Positions 11,275 through 24,405 of a stretch of 64,000 bases of DNA are shown piece by piece. The first letter of the stretch is position 1. Every line of letters starts with the position of its first letter. The position numbers and the translations under genes were made by a program. A model generated the notes under the pieces. It made no database searches. It saw only the letters and a list, made by a program, of their open reading frames with translations, and was not told where the DNA came from. The DNA comes from Histomonas meleagridis. Lineage: Eukaryota; Parabasalia; Tritrichomonadida; Dientamoebidae. The stretch lies in contig WSYJ01000011.1 of assembly GCA_020186115.1 (NCBI GenBank), positions 1 to 64,000 of the forward strand, in the 5' to 3' direction.

Positions 11275-13998
11275 AATAACCATACAACTTAGGCTGACCC
11301 TCAGTGAATCGTGACTCAAAATAGTTTTAAAGTATCAATTTTTTAGAAGAGTTTCTGGCTTAAGAGGCCTTCAGCCATTATCTCAGATGGCGTAGCTTTG
11401 GAACATTTAGTTTCCTAAAATTCCTTAACCAGAGACCATAATCAACAGTTCCTCTCGTACTAAATCAAACTACTAACATGATACTTAATATAAATATCCA
11501 GTAGGATAAAACAAACCTGGCTCACGACGGTCTAAACCCAGCTCACGATCCCTAATACGGGTGAACAATCCAACCCTTAGTGACTTATACATCACTAGGA
11601 TAGGAAGAGCCGACATCGAAGAATCAAAAAGCTGCGTTGATTTGATCTCTTAGCAGCCACAAGCCAGTTGTCCCGGGAGGTAACTTGTCTGTCACCCCAA
11701 GTCTTACATACCTAAGACTAATTAGGGATCGTTAGGCCTTACTTTCATAACTGATTCTAGTACAAAAAGACACAGTAAATTAAGCTTTTGGCCTTATACT
11801 CAACGTAAGATTTCTGTCCTTACTGAGCTTAACTTAGGACACCTTCGCTGCTTTTTCGAAGGTGTGCCGCCCCAGCCAAACTTTCTATCTAATTCTATCC
11901 TTTTAATTAAAAAGTAAGTATAATTCCAGAAAGGGTAGTGGTTTCTCATAATCCATTTATTAAATGTCCCACCTAGTCTGCACCCCTAACGAAACTATAC
12001 AAAAATTAGACCAAAAGTGAAGCTCTACAGGGTCTTCTTTCCCCGCTGGATAATTTGTGCCCGTTCCCACAACTGTTGGTTCGCTAAGTAATAATTTGGG
12101 ACAGTGAGAACCTCATAGCTCCGTTCATGCAGGTCACTAATTAAGTGACGAGGTATTTCGCTACTTTGATAAGAGTCATAGTTACCCCAGCTATTTACCG
12201 GCGCTTAATTGAATTTTTCCAAGTTAACAAACACAGCACTGAGCAGGATTCATATTATGTTTAATACTTTTATTAGTAATTACATAATACTAAGTTTTTA
12301 TTAAACAGTTGGGCTCTCCTTGTAACTATCGGTTCTGATTTCCATCAGAGCCAAGCTTTATCGTCAAGTTACAGTTCTAATTGGCTGAATTCTTTAAATT
12401 ATTATAACTTAATGGCCAGAAGCTACTTACCTTGAAGACCTGATGCGGTTATCGGTACGAGTAAAAATTTTTTTTTTTTTTTTATCTTTTCAAGGATTAA
12501 TTAAATAGCCGTAACTTAAAACGAATTTTAAGTTTTACTAAATTATTTCAACTATTCTCCAATTGATTTGATTCTTAGGAAATAATTAAAGTTATATAGG
12601 AAAGAAATCCCTATTATTTACAGTATTTAATTAATATTGATAATTTTTTAAATTTGTGTTACCACTATTTATTAAAAAATTTTTAGTTATGAAATATCAT
12701 TCATATTCCCTTTCTTTCTTTATTGAAATTAGGTTCGACTAACTCTGGGTCTATTTAAGTTGCCCAGAAACCCTACTCCTCATCAGCCCCCAGGATTTTA
12801 ACCTGGATAATCGCTACTTCAATTAGGATTTGTAATAAATAACTTTTAATTTAAATTTACATTTAAAAATTCTTAAAGTTATTCACATCCCCCTACTAAA
12901 TAATTAATTAAAAATTATTTGTATAGTATCAGTAATTACTATATGCGCCATTCATTTTCGAGGCCAGAGTATTCGGCGGGGGAGTTTTAACACACTCATT
13001 AACGGATACCTGCTTTTAGGGGCACCGACCCGCTGTCTAAATACATGGACTCTCTTAATGGTTTCATTAATAGTAAATTTAGGCACTTTATCTATACGTT
13101 AGGTTCATCCCTTTTCGCCATAACCGCTTACCGGTAAGAGCCCACTTGTAATATATATTCTTTAATGATTAATTTCTATTAGAAAAATTATTCATTTTAA
13201 GAAGGTTCGAAGTTTGGAAATAAGTTGCAGAACCGGAGTTCCACTACACCTCTACCCATTTCTCTACTCTCCTTAACTATTAATAAATATTACAGCTATC
13301 CTTAGGGAAAATTCGGAGGAAACCAGCTATTAGGAGGTTCGATGAGTCTTTCGCACCTATACCCATATCAAGCAAATGATTTGCACATCAATAACGCGGA
13401 CGATCTTCCATCAGAGTTTCCCCTGACTTCAATCTGTACAGGCATAGTTCACCTCCATTCGGGTTTTGACAATAATACTCTATAGCCATCTCCAAAAAAA
13501 AGAGCAGTTAATTTCTTTTCGCATTTAAATTTTAATAATTAAATACTCGTATTATAGTCAAACTCCCTAATCCGTGTTTCAAGACGGGTGTATTAATGAA
13601 ATACCTTACCCTAAACAAGTTCAGGCGCTATTAACTCTCCCGTTCAGGAGTTCTTTTCATCTTTCGTTCACACTACTTGTATACTATCGGTCTCTTTACG
13701 ATATTTAGCTTTAGATAGGATGTACTACCTATTTTAAGATAGCATTCTCAAGCTATCCGACTCTTTTATTTAAACCTATGCTTAATTAAAATAATTGTAA
13801 CGGGGCTTAAACTCTTTATAGCCATGTATTTAATCAATAGTTTAATTTTTTAATTATTAAGTTTACTAAATTAAATTAATCTTATAAAAAGATTTTAAAT
13901 TATCGAGCTTTACTCTCTTCGGTCGCACTTACTAAGAGTATCCTAGTTAGTTTATTTTCCTCCGCTTATTGAGATGCTTCAGTTCAGCGGGTTTTCCT
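11275..13998 (-). rRNA. 28S (large subunit) rRNA, unit 1, with a 3' deletion
   Basis: Read on the minus strand, the gene starts just upstream of CCCGCTGAACTGAAGCATCT, the conserved 5' part of large-subunit rRNA. It contains the intact sarcin-ricin loop (AGTACGAGAGGAAC, plus strand 11448-11461) and ends near CAGCCTAAGTTGTATGG, matching the usual 3' end. Ends are estimated. Near the 3' end, at 11316/11317, about 113 nt present in unit 2 (29898-30010) is missing. That segment aligns with the conserved last domain of eukaryotic 28S, so this copy is defective as assembled. A T-block at about 12465-12483 also replaces sequence seen in unit 2. Confidence 0.95.
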
Positions 13999-14084
13999 AT
14001 ATAATTTAGAACAATAAAAAAAGCTTAAAATTGTTTTTCTCATTTTTTATTTAAAATGATTAATTAATTATTATTTGTTACTAA

Positions 14085-14232
14085 ATTATATATGTATTTA
14101 TTAATAAATTAATAAATACGCAATATGCATTCAAAGATCGAACTTATCACAAATTGAGCTAATCTAGTCGCTTATCACATTATGCAATGTTCTTCTTCGT
14201 GTAAAGAGCCAAGACATCCGTTGTTTAAGGTT
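14085..14232 (-). rRNA. 5.8S rRNA, unit 1
   Basis: On the minus strand it carries the conserved 5.8S stretches GGATGTCTTGGCTC, GAAGAACATTGCATAATG and TTCGATCTTTGAATGCATA. Downstream of ATTGCG is a hairpin made only of A and T (about 14094-14117) at the position where most eukaryotes have a GC-rich terminal helix. The ends are estimated. ITS1 (about 14233-14307) and ITS2 (about 13999-14084) are very short, as is typical of trichomonads. Confidence 0.92.
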
Positions 14233-14307
14233 TAATTAATGATTGAAAATTAATTTTGTATTTAATTTTTTTATTTTTAAAATTATTGTTTAAATTTTAT
14301 TTACTAA

Positions 14308-14429
14308 ACTGATCCAACGGCAGGTTCACCTACCGTTACCTTGTTACGACTTCTCCTTCCTCTAGATAACGTGATTTAATCACCTTCTTTAAAAAAAAAA
14401 AAAAAATCCAATGATTTCACCGAGTCATC

Positions 14430-14462
<33 letters not shown>

Positions 14463-15953
14463 CGGGCAGGGACGTACTCAACGTGCGTTGTTGACACACT
14501 TTTACAAGGGATTCCTGGTTCATGATAATGATTACAATCATCAATCCCAACTACGTTAAAAATTATAAGAGTAGCTTTTCATTTTAAAAAAATGATCTTT
14601 TCAAATTAGCTTTAAATTATTCTTATTGTTTTTAACATTGTAGCGCGCGTGCAGCCCAGAGCATCTAAAGGACATCACGGACCTGTTATTGCTATCCTCT
14701 TCCTCCTGCTTAGACGCAGGGAGTCCCAATTAGAAATTATATTAATATTTAAAATATTATTAATTATTTAATTGGTAATAATCTCGCTCGTTATCTGAAT
14801 CAACGCTAGACAGGTCAACCCACGCACCACCAACGGCCATGCACCACCAAAAATTATATCCTGAAAGAACTTCATCCTGATCAGTCATTAAAAATATCTG
14901 GTTCTGGTAAGTTTCCCCGTGTTGATTCAATTAAAGCCACAAGCTTCACCCCTGGTGTGCCCTTCCGTCAATTCCTTCAAGTTTCACCCATGCGGTCGTA
15001 GTTCCCCCAGAGCCCATGAACTATTGATTTCTCTAATGGTCCTACTTCTAAAATAAAAAATAAGCCCTCGTCGGCATAGTTTAAGGTAGGAACTACCCGG
15101 GTCTCTGATCCGGTTGGATACTCCTACTCTCGCCCTTGATCGATAGAATTCCACTTGATAGATGCTTTCGCCTTAGTTTCTCTCTCATGGGTCAAAACAT
15201 TTCGCCGTTCGCCATGAAATAGATCTATCCCCGATGAATCTCTTTGATCTTATTTAACTTTACTGAAAGTTAAATAAAAAATTTCATACTGCGCAAAATC
15301 ATTCAAGTATATTTATCCTTACTTTAAGCGTCCTGATTTGTTCACAGTGAACGTAATTCATTAAATTACTTAATATTAATTCAGACTACGAGCGTTTTAA
15401 CTGCAACAATATGGGAGCAAACTTGCAGAGCTGGAATTACCGCAGCTGCTGGCACAGACTGGCCCTCTGCTAGGTTCCAATATAATGGAAAATTATATTC
15501 CTATATAATTTTATTATTAAAAATAAAAATTATAACTGGTCATTACCACCTCCGAGAATTTCGAGTGGGTAAGTTTCGCGCCTGCTGCTACCCGTGGATA
15601 TAGTCGCTATCTCTCAGGCGCCTTCTCCGGCAGTACGACGGTAACCGCCCGTTACCCGTAATAGCTTAATTAGGAAAAGATCCTAAGTACTGGCCTGATA
15701 GGTCACTCATTCGATTGGATTTCCTTAATAAAAAGGTAAAATTTATCATTGTATTTAATTTCCAATGAAATTTTAAAAACATGTATTAGCACAAGAATTA
15801 CTTCTGCTATCCATTTATGATTTCTTTAAAAAATCTTTTCCAAGTAGATAATAAGTGTGTTAATGAGCTGTTCGCAGTTTAGTTACCTGAACTTACACTT
15901 GCATGGCTTAATCTATGACCATAGTGTGCTTCCTTGGCAGGATCAACCAAGTA
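14308..15953 (-). rRNA. 18S (small subunit) rRNA, unit 1
   Basis: The 5' end is TACTTGGTTGATCCTGCC (plus strand up to 15953) and the 3' end is GTGAACCTGCCGTTGGATCA (from 14308). The length of about 1,646 nt is somewhat long for a trichomonad because variable loops are filled with A/T expansions (for example near 14560-14610 and 15480-15535). An A-block at about 14389-14406 replaces the sequence seen in unit 2. The stretches near 14655-14675 and 14467-14486 resemble remembered Histomonas primer sites, with one mismatch in the second. Confidence 0.97.
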
Positions 15954-16321
15954 TAAATAATAATTTTGATAATTTAATAAATTTTTTTTTTTTAATTTGT
16001 TACCACTGATTATAAATAAAAATAATTAAAAAATTCTAAATTTTGTTTAATTTTATTTTTATTAACCTAAATTACTTTTAAAATTATAAAGCTTCTTTTA
16101 TTATTTTTATAGAAAAAAAATAAAGAATAATTAATATAGAGTTTCTCCTATTTAATTTTTATTTAATTATTTTAAGTTTATTTTTTTCCTGAATTTTTTT
16201 ACTTGTTATCCTCATAAGGGGCAAAACGACTTCATTTTTATAGGTAAAAATTTTAATAGACAAGAGCACTAATTTTTGCTTGAAATATAAACCTGTCAAT
16301 TAAGTTTTTAGGAACTTTATT
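15954..16321 (-). promoter_or_regulatory. Region upstream of 18S: external transcribed spacer and likely Pol I promoter (unit 1)
   Basis: This ~370-bp segment separates the 18S 5' end from the repeated spacer and is nearly identical upstream of the second 18S (34660-35050). It holds a GC-richer patch TATCCTCATAAGGGGCAAAA near 16207-16226. It is the only upstream DNA shared by both units that survives at the array edge, so the promoter or ETS should lie here. No start site can be fixed from sequence. Confidence 0.5.
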
Positions 16322-17110
16322 TTTGTAAAGTATTGAAAATTTTTTGAATGGTTTACACGAAAAGTGTCACTTTATCTTAAAATTTTTTTATTCCTTCTTC
16401 TCTTGTTTTATTTACTTTCTTTAATGATTTATTGTTTAATAATACTATTGATTGTTATATTACTTCAGTTTGGTGAGAAAATTTCAATTTTTCGTCATAA
16501 AAAACCGTAAAATTTTTAAATGTTTTATATATTATAACATCTTTAATTAATTGCTTTAAATTGTACTTCTCTTCTAATTTCTTCTTTTTTTCTTCTTTTT
16601 CTCTCTTTTCCTAATTTTTTTCATCGATATCTAATTACTTTAAAAATTATTTAAATCTTTTAATATTGTTTAAATTTATATTTTATATCTTATTTTATTC
16701 ATTTTATTTACTATCAATTTTTATTTTTAATTTTTATTTATTAAACTTTTTTATTTATTTATTATTTTTTAATTCTCTTAACGGTCGCTCGTTATTTTAT
16801 TCTTCAATTTCCTATTATTTAAAATTCTTCTTCACTTTATTAAACCTTGTTATATTGCTGTTATACTTCAAAATTTTGAAATTAAAAAATTTTATTATTA
16901 TAAAAATTTTTAATTTAAAACTAAATTTATTCATTATTAAATATAACAATCAATTATTGTTGTTGATTACTATTATTTATTATATTAAATTTCAAAATTT
17001 TTGAAAATTTCAATTTTCATATTTTTTTTAAATTTCATTTTTTTGATATATCTCTTCATAATTACTCTTTAAATTGTTATTTTTAGACTTAATTGCAGTT
17101 AATTTTCATT
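16322..17110. other. rDNA intergenic spacer, AT-rich module (unit 2)
   Basis: Second copy of the module at 1-780, colinear with small indels and T-run differences. It keeps the CTTAACGGTCGCTCG site near 16778-16792. Open frames are low-complexity Phe/Leu/Ile strings; no gene is supported. Confidence 0.75.
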
Positions 17111-17631
17111 TTTTTGTTGAAATCTTTTTGATATTTTCGAAATTAAACAGATATTTAATAGAATAATTTCATCTATCATCATTTTAATGAACTTTTTTCT
17201 ATTATAATTTTGATTTTTCTTGAAATTTTGAATTATTCAAATTTTTGACTAATTTCAAAAAATTTAAATTTTTTATATTCTAGTCGTAATTAAGGCATTT
17301 GAACTTGTTTTTCTGCTTTTAACTTTAAAATTCTTGTAAATTTCAAGATTTCCAAAAAATTTACTTTAAATCAAAAAATTTTAAGTAAATAAAATCTTCT
17401 TTAAAACTTCTAGTTTAATATTCTTGCATCAAATCAAAAATTTGTCAAAATTGAAAATTTTGCAATTTTCGAAAATTTTGATTTTTTGGAATTTTTGAAA
17501 AATATTAAAAAAATTGAAATTTTTTTTTACTAAAAATTTTTCGAAAAAATTCATTTTGATAATTTTTTTTTCATTTTCAAAATTTTTTGATTTATATATT
17601 AAATACCTAAAAAAAATTTGGGGAAATTTTT

Positions 17632-17712
17632 CCTACGATAGCCCAATGGTAGGGATTGCTGCATCCAACATCCAGCGCCGCCGGTTCGAAATAAGTCACC
17701 CGCATATTTTTT
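17632..17712 (+). ncRNA. tRNA-like element with Pol III A and B boxes (copy a, unit 2)
   Basis: The A box TAGCCCAATGGTAGG at 17639-17653, the B-box-like sequence at 17683-17693 and the T-run at 17707-17712 are the same as in the unit 1 copy at 1316. Identity of the element while its flanks differ is consistent with homogenisation or constraint. It cannot fold as a complete tRNA. Confidence 0.5.
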
Positions 17713-18246
17713 GATTTTTTTTGTTGAAATCTTTTTAATATTTTCGAAATTAAACAGATCTTTAATAGAACAATTTCATCTATTATCATTTTAATGAACT
17801 TTCTTCTATTAAAATTTTGATTTTTCTTGAAATTTTGAATTATTCAATTTTTTTGACTAATTTCAAAAAAATGAAATTTTTAATATTCTAGTCATGAACA
17901 AGTCATTTAAACTTGTTTTTCTGCTTTTAACTTCAAAATTCTTGTAAATTTAAAAAAAAAAAAAAAATTACTTTAAATCAAAAATTTCGAAGTAAATAAA
18001 ATTTTCTTGATGAATGCCAGTTTGATATTCTTGCATTAATTCAAAAATTTGTCAAAATTGAGAAATTTGCAATTTTTGAAATTTTCGAAAATTTTGATTT
18101 TTTGGAATTTTGGAAAAGAACTGAAAATTTCCAAAATTTTTTTTACTAAAAATTTTTCGAAAAAATTCATTTTGAGAATTTTTTTTTATTTTCAAATTTT
18201 TTTGATTTATATATTAAATACCTAAAAAAATTTCGGGGAAATTTCT

Positions 18247-18326
18247 CCTCCGATAGCTCAATGGAAGGGATTGCTGCATCCAACATCCTGCGCCGCTGGT
18301 TCGAAATAAAGCATCCCTATTTTTTT
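18247..18326 (+). ncRNA. tRNA-like element with Pol III A and B boxes (copy b, unit 2)
   Basis: A box TAGCTCAATGGAAGG at 18254-18268, B-box-like GGTTCGAAATA at 18298-18308 and seven Ts at 18320-18326. Same as the unit 1 copy b. Function is inferred only from the boxes. Confidence 0.45.
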
Positions 18327-18327
18327 G

Positions 18328-21300
18328 ATTTTTCGACGATTCTTGTTATTTCAAGAATTTCAAAAATTTCATGTAAATAAGATATACCTGCTCAATCCTA
18401 ATTATTTTTCTTGCATTAAATCAAAAATTTGTCAAATTGAATAATTTGCAATTTTAATAAAAATTTGATTTTTTGATATTTTTGAGTAATACAACAACAT
18501 TAGTGAATATTTTTTACTTAGAATTTTAAACAAAATTGATTTTAAAACATTAATTTTATTTTAAAACATTATTTCTGAGGTATATTTAAAACTGACATTA
18601 TTAACGTCTTATTTGAATGTCAAAAAGTGACACAAAAATAGATTACAAACGAACTAAATTGACAAAAGAAAGTTAATTTAAATTATTAATTTAAGATACA
18701 ACTACTTTATAACATTGTTGTAACAATGAATTCAATCAAATTTACAATTTTTTCTCAACTAATCAAAAAAAAAAAAAAAATTTGAAATAATTTAAAGATT
18801 AAAACAAAAATTAATAACGACAACCTTAAATAACTAACACATAGATAAAATTTAACGACAATATTAATGTCAAAATCGACATTTAAAATGAATGATTTTT
18901 ATGTACTAAAATAATAATAATTTCCACAAAATGAATCAATACACACAAAAACAAGCAATTAATAAATAATAATATCATTATTATGAAAAAAATTAATGTT
19001 TATTGAGTTCAAAATCTTCGAATTTCCATCCAAATAAAAATATCAAAATTTAAAAAAAAAAAAAAAAATGAAATCTACAGAGTCAATTAAACAATGTTTT
19101 AAAGTATCAAAACTCATAATTTCCAATATTTTTCTGACATTTCTATATTTGACAAAATTATTCAAAATATAGTTTTTTTAGACAATACAATTCGAAGTAA
19201 ACAAAATATTCTTGCAAAATCCTAGTTTTTTTTTTCTTCCATTAAATCTAAAATTTGTCAAAATTGAGTAATTTTCAATTTTAATAAAAATCGATTTTTT
19301 GATATTTTTGAGTAATACAACAACATTAGTGAATATTTTTTACTTAGAATTTTGAACAAAATTGATTTTAAAACATTCTTTTTGATTTTAAAACATTATT
19401 TCTGAGGTATATTTAAAACTGACATTATTAACGTCTTAAAAAAAAAAAAAAAAGTGACACAAAAATAGATTACAAACGAACTAAATTGACAAAAGAAAGT
19501 TAATTTAAATTATTAATTTAAGATACAACTACTTTATAACATTGTTGTAACAATGAATTCAATCAAATTTACAATTTTTTCTCAACTAATCATTTCAAAT
19601 GAAAAAAATTTGAAATAATTTAAAGAAAAAAACAAAAATTAATAACGACAACCTTAAATAACTAACACATAGATAAAAATTAACGACAATATTAATGTCA
19701 AAATCGACATTTAAAATGAATGATTTTTATGTACTAAAATAATAATAATTTCCACAAAATGAATCAATACACAAAAAAACAAGCAATTAATAAATAATAA
19801 TATCATTATTATGAAAAAAATTAATGTTTATTGAGTTCAAAATCTTCGAATTTCCATCCAAATAAAAATATCAAAATTTACTAATAAATTGAAAAATGAA
19901 ATCTACAGAGTCAATTAAACAATGTTTTAAAGTATCAAAACTCATAATTTCCAATATTTTTCTGACATTTCTATATTTGACAAAATTATTCAAAATATAG
20001 TTTTTTTAGACAATACAATTCGAAGTAAACAAAATATTCTTGCAAAATCCTAGTTTTTTTTCTTCCATTAAATTCAAAATTTGTCAAAATTGAGTAATTT
20101 TTAATTTTTAATAAAAAATCGATTTTTGATATTTTTGAGGTAATACAACAACATTAGTGAATATTTTTTTTTTTTTTTTTTGAACAAAATTGATTTTAAA
20201 ACATTCTTTTTGATTTTAAAACATTATTTCTGAGGTATATTTAAAACTGACATTATTAACGTCTTATTTGAATGTCAAAAAGTGACACAAAAATAGATTA
20301 CAAACGAACTAAATTGACAAAAGAAAGTTATTTTAAAGTATTAATTTAAGATACAACTACTTTATAACATTGTTGTAACAATGAATTCAATCAAATTTAC
20401 AATTTTTTTTTTTTTTTTCATTTCAAATGAAAAATTTGAAATAATTTAAAGATTAAAACAAAAATTAATAACGACAACCTTAAATAACTAACACATAGAT
20501 AAAATTTAACGACAATATTAATGTCAAAATCGACATTTAAAATGAATGATTTTTACATAGTAAAATAATAATAATTTCCACAAAATGAATTAACACAAAG
20601 CTACAACAAGCAATTAATAAATAATAATATGATTATTATGAAAAAAATCAATGTTTATTGAGTTCAAAATCTACGAATTTCCATCAAATAGAAATTTTAA
20701 AGTGTATTAATAAATTGAAAAATGAAATATACAGAGTCAATTAAACAATGTTTTAAAGGATCAAAACTCATAATTTCCAATATGTTTCTGAAATTTCTAT
20801 ATTTCACAAAATTATTCAAAATATAGTTTTTTAGACAATAAAATTCGAAGTAAACAAAATATTCTTGCAAAATCCTAGTTTTTTTTCTTCCATTAAATTC
20901 AAAATTTGTCAAAATTGAATAATTTGCAATTTTCAAAAAAATTTGATTTTTTGATATTTTTGAGTAATACAACAACATTAGTGAATGTTTTTTACTTAGA
21001 ATTTTAATCGAAATTGATTTTAAAACAATATTTTTATTTTAAAATATTATTTCTGAGGTATATTTAAAACTGACAATATTAACATCAAATTTGAATGTCA
21101 AAAAGTGACACAAAAAATAGATTACAAACGAACTAAATTGACAAAAGAAAGTTATTTTAAAGTATTAATTTAAGATACAACTACTTTATAACATTGTTGT
21201 AACAATGAATTCAATCAAATTTACAATTTTTTCTCAACTAATCATTTCAAATGAAAAATTTGAAATAATTTAAAGATTAAAACAAAAATTAATAACGACA

Positions 21301-24300
21301 ACCTTAAATAACTAACACATAGATAAAATTTAACGACAATATTAATGTCAAAATCGACATTTAAAATGAATGATTTTTATTTACGTAAATAATAATAATT
21401 TTCACAAAATGAATCAACACACGCAAAAACAATCAAGTAATAAATAATAATATCATTATTATGAAAAAAAATTAATGTTTATTGAGTTCAAAATCTTCGA
21501 ATTTCCATCAAAAAAAAAATATCAAAATTTACTAATAAATTGAAAAATGAAATCTACAGAGTCAATTAAACAATGTTTTAAAGTATCAAAACTCATAATT
21601 TCCAATATTTTTCTGACATTTCTATATTTGACAAAATTATTCAAAATATAGTTTTTTTAGACAATACAATTCGAAGTAAACAAAATATTCTTGCAAAATC
21701 CTAGTTTTTTTTCTTCCATTAAATTCAAAATTTGTCAAAATTGAGTAATTTTCAATTTTAATAAAAATCGATTTTTTGATATTTTTGAGTAATACAACAA
21801 CATTAGTGAATATTTTTTACTTAGAATTTTGAACAAAATTGATTTTAAAACATTCTTTTTGATTTTAAAAACATTATTTCTGAGGTATATTTAAAACTGA
21901 CATTATTAACGTCTTATTTGAATGTCAAAAAGTGACACAAAAAATAGATTACAAACGAACTAAATTGACAAAGAAAGTTATTTTAAAGTATTAATTTAAG
22001 ATACAACTACTTTATAACATTGTTGTAACAATGAATTCAATCAAATTTACAATTTTTTTCTCAACTAATCATTTAAAATGAAAAAAGATTTGAAATAATT
22101 AAAAGATTAAAACAAAAATTAATAACAACAAGATTAAATAACTAACACATAGAAAAAATTTAACGACAATATTAATGTCAAAATCGACATTTAAAATGAA
22201 TGATTTTTATGTACTAAAATAATAATAATTTCCACAAAATGAATCAATACACACAAAAACAATCAAGTAATAAATAATAATATCATTATTATGAAAAAAT
22301 TAATGTTTATTGAGTTCAAAATCTTCGAATTAAAAAAAAAAAAAAAATATCAAAATTTACTAATAAATTGAAAAATGAAATCTACAGAGTCAATTAAACA
22401 ATGTTTTAAAGTATCAAAACTCATAATTTCCAATGTTTTTCTGACATTTCTATATTTGACAAAATTATTCAAAATATAGTTTTTTTAGACAATACAATTC
22501 GAAGTAAACAAAATATTCTTGCAAAATCCTAGTTTTTTTTCTTCCATTAAATTCAAAATTTGTCAAAATTGAGTAAATTTTCAATTTTAATAAAAATCGA
22601 TTTTTTGATATTTTTGAGTAATACAACAACATTAGTGAAAGTTTTTTACTTAGAATTTTAAACAAAATTGATTTTAAAACATTCTTTTTTATTTTAAAAC
22701 ATTATTTCTGAGGTATATTTAAAACTGACATTATTAACGTCTTATTTGAATGTCAAAAAGTGACACAAAAATAGATTACAAACGAACTAAATTGACAAAA
22801 GAAAGTTATTTTAAAGTATTAATTTAAGATACAACTACTTTATAACATTGTTGTAACAATGAATTCAATCAAATTTACAAATTTTTTCTCAACTAATCAT
22901 TTCAAAAAAAAAAAATTTGAAATAATTTAAAAAAAAAAAAAAAAATTAATAACGACAACCTTAAATAACTAACACATAGATAAAAATTTAACGACAATAT
23001 TAATGTCAAAATCGACATTTAAAATGAATAGATTTACTATGTACTACATTTCTATATTTGACAAAATTATTCAAAATATAGTTTTTTTAGACAATACAAT
23101 TCGAAGTAAACAAAATATTCTTGCAAAATCCTAGTTTTTTTTCTTCCATTAAATTCAAAATTTGTCAAAATTGAGTAATTTTCATTTTTAATAAAAATCG
23201 ATTTTTTGCTATTTTTTGAGTAATACAACAACATTAGTGAATATTTTTTTTTTTTTTTTTTGAACAAAATTGATTTTAAAACATTCTTTTTGATTTTAAA
23301 ACATTATTTCTGAGGTATATTTAAAACTGACATTATTAACGTCTTATTTGAATGTCAAAAAGTGACACAAAAATAGATTACAAACGAACTAAATTGACAA
23401 AAGAAAGTTATTTTAAAGTATTAATTTAAGATACAACTACTTTATAACATTGTTGTAACAATGAATTCAATCAAATTTACAATTTTTTCTCAACTAATCA
23501 TTTCAAATGAAAAATTTGAAATAATTTAAAGATTAAAACAAAAATTAATAACGACAACCTTAAATAACTAACACATAGATAAAATTTAACGACAATATTA
23601 ATGTCAAAATCGACATTTAAAATGAATGATTTTTATGTACTAAAATAATAATAATTTCCACAAAATGAATCAATACACACAAAAACAATCAAGTAATAAA
23701 TAATAATATCATTATTATGAAAAAATTAATGTTTATTGAGTTCAAAATCTTCGAATTTCCATCCAATAAAAAATATCAAAATTTACTAAAAAAATGAAAA
23801 AATGAAATCTACAGCATTAAATCAAAAATTTGTCAAAATTGAGTAATTTGCAATTTTAATAAAAATCGATTTTTTGATATTTTTGAGTAATACAACAACA
23901 TTAGTGAATATTTTTTTTTTTTTTTTTTGAACAAAATTGATTTTAAAACATTCTTTTTGATTTTAAAACATTATTTCTGAGGTATATTTAAAACTGACAT
24001 TATTAACGTCTTATTTGAATGTCAAAAAGTGACACAAAAATAGATTACAAACGAACTAAATTGACAAAAGAAAGTTAATTTAAATTATTAATTTAAGATA
24101 CAACTACTTTATAACATTGTTGTAACAATGAATTCAATCAAATTTACAATTTTTTCTCAACTAATCATTTCAAATGAAAAAAATTTGAAATAATTTAAGG
24201 ATTAAAACAAAAATTAATAACGACAACCTTAAATAACTAACACATAGATAAAATTTAACAACAATATTAATGCAAAAATCAACATTTAAAATGAATGATT

Positions 24301-24405
24301 TTTATGTACTAAAATAATAATAATTTTCACAAAAGGAATTAAGATACACATAAACAATCAAGTAATAAATAATAATATAAAAAAAAAAAAAAAAATTAAA
24401 GTTTA
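18328..24405. repeat. Tandem ~826-bp spacer repeat, 8 copies (unit 2)
   Basis: The anchor ACAACAACATTAGTGAA occurs at 18491, 19317, 20145, 20969, 21794, 22623, 23225 and 23892, giving steps of 826, 828, 824, 825, 829, 602 and 667 bp. Three extra copies relative to unit 1 explain most of the ~2.4 kb length difference. Several copies contain 15-17-base A or T blocks replacing repeat sequence at equal length. Minus-strand ORFs here (for example 22465-22665 and 23067-23267) recur with the repeat and are not genes. Confidence 0.92.

Larger units (their letters stand above)
17116..18327. repeat. Two ~608-bp direct repeats in the spacer (unit 2)
   Basis: Same pair as at 795-2010, each ending in a tRNA-like element. 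An A-run at about 17950-17966 replaces the sequence AACATTTCC and its neighbours seen in unit 1 at the same place. Confidence 0.85.

Noticed and set aside
2011-24405. Transposable elements in the spacer arrays
   Set aside because: No transposase, integrase or reverse transcriptase coding sequence and no terminal repeats were seen; simple tandem amplification suffices.
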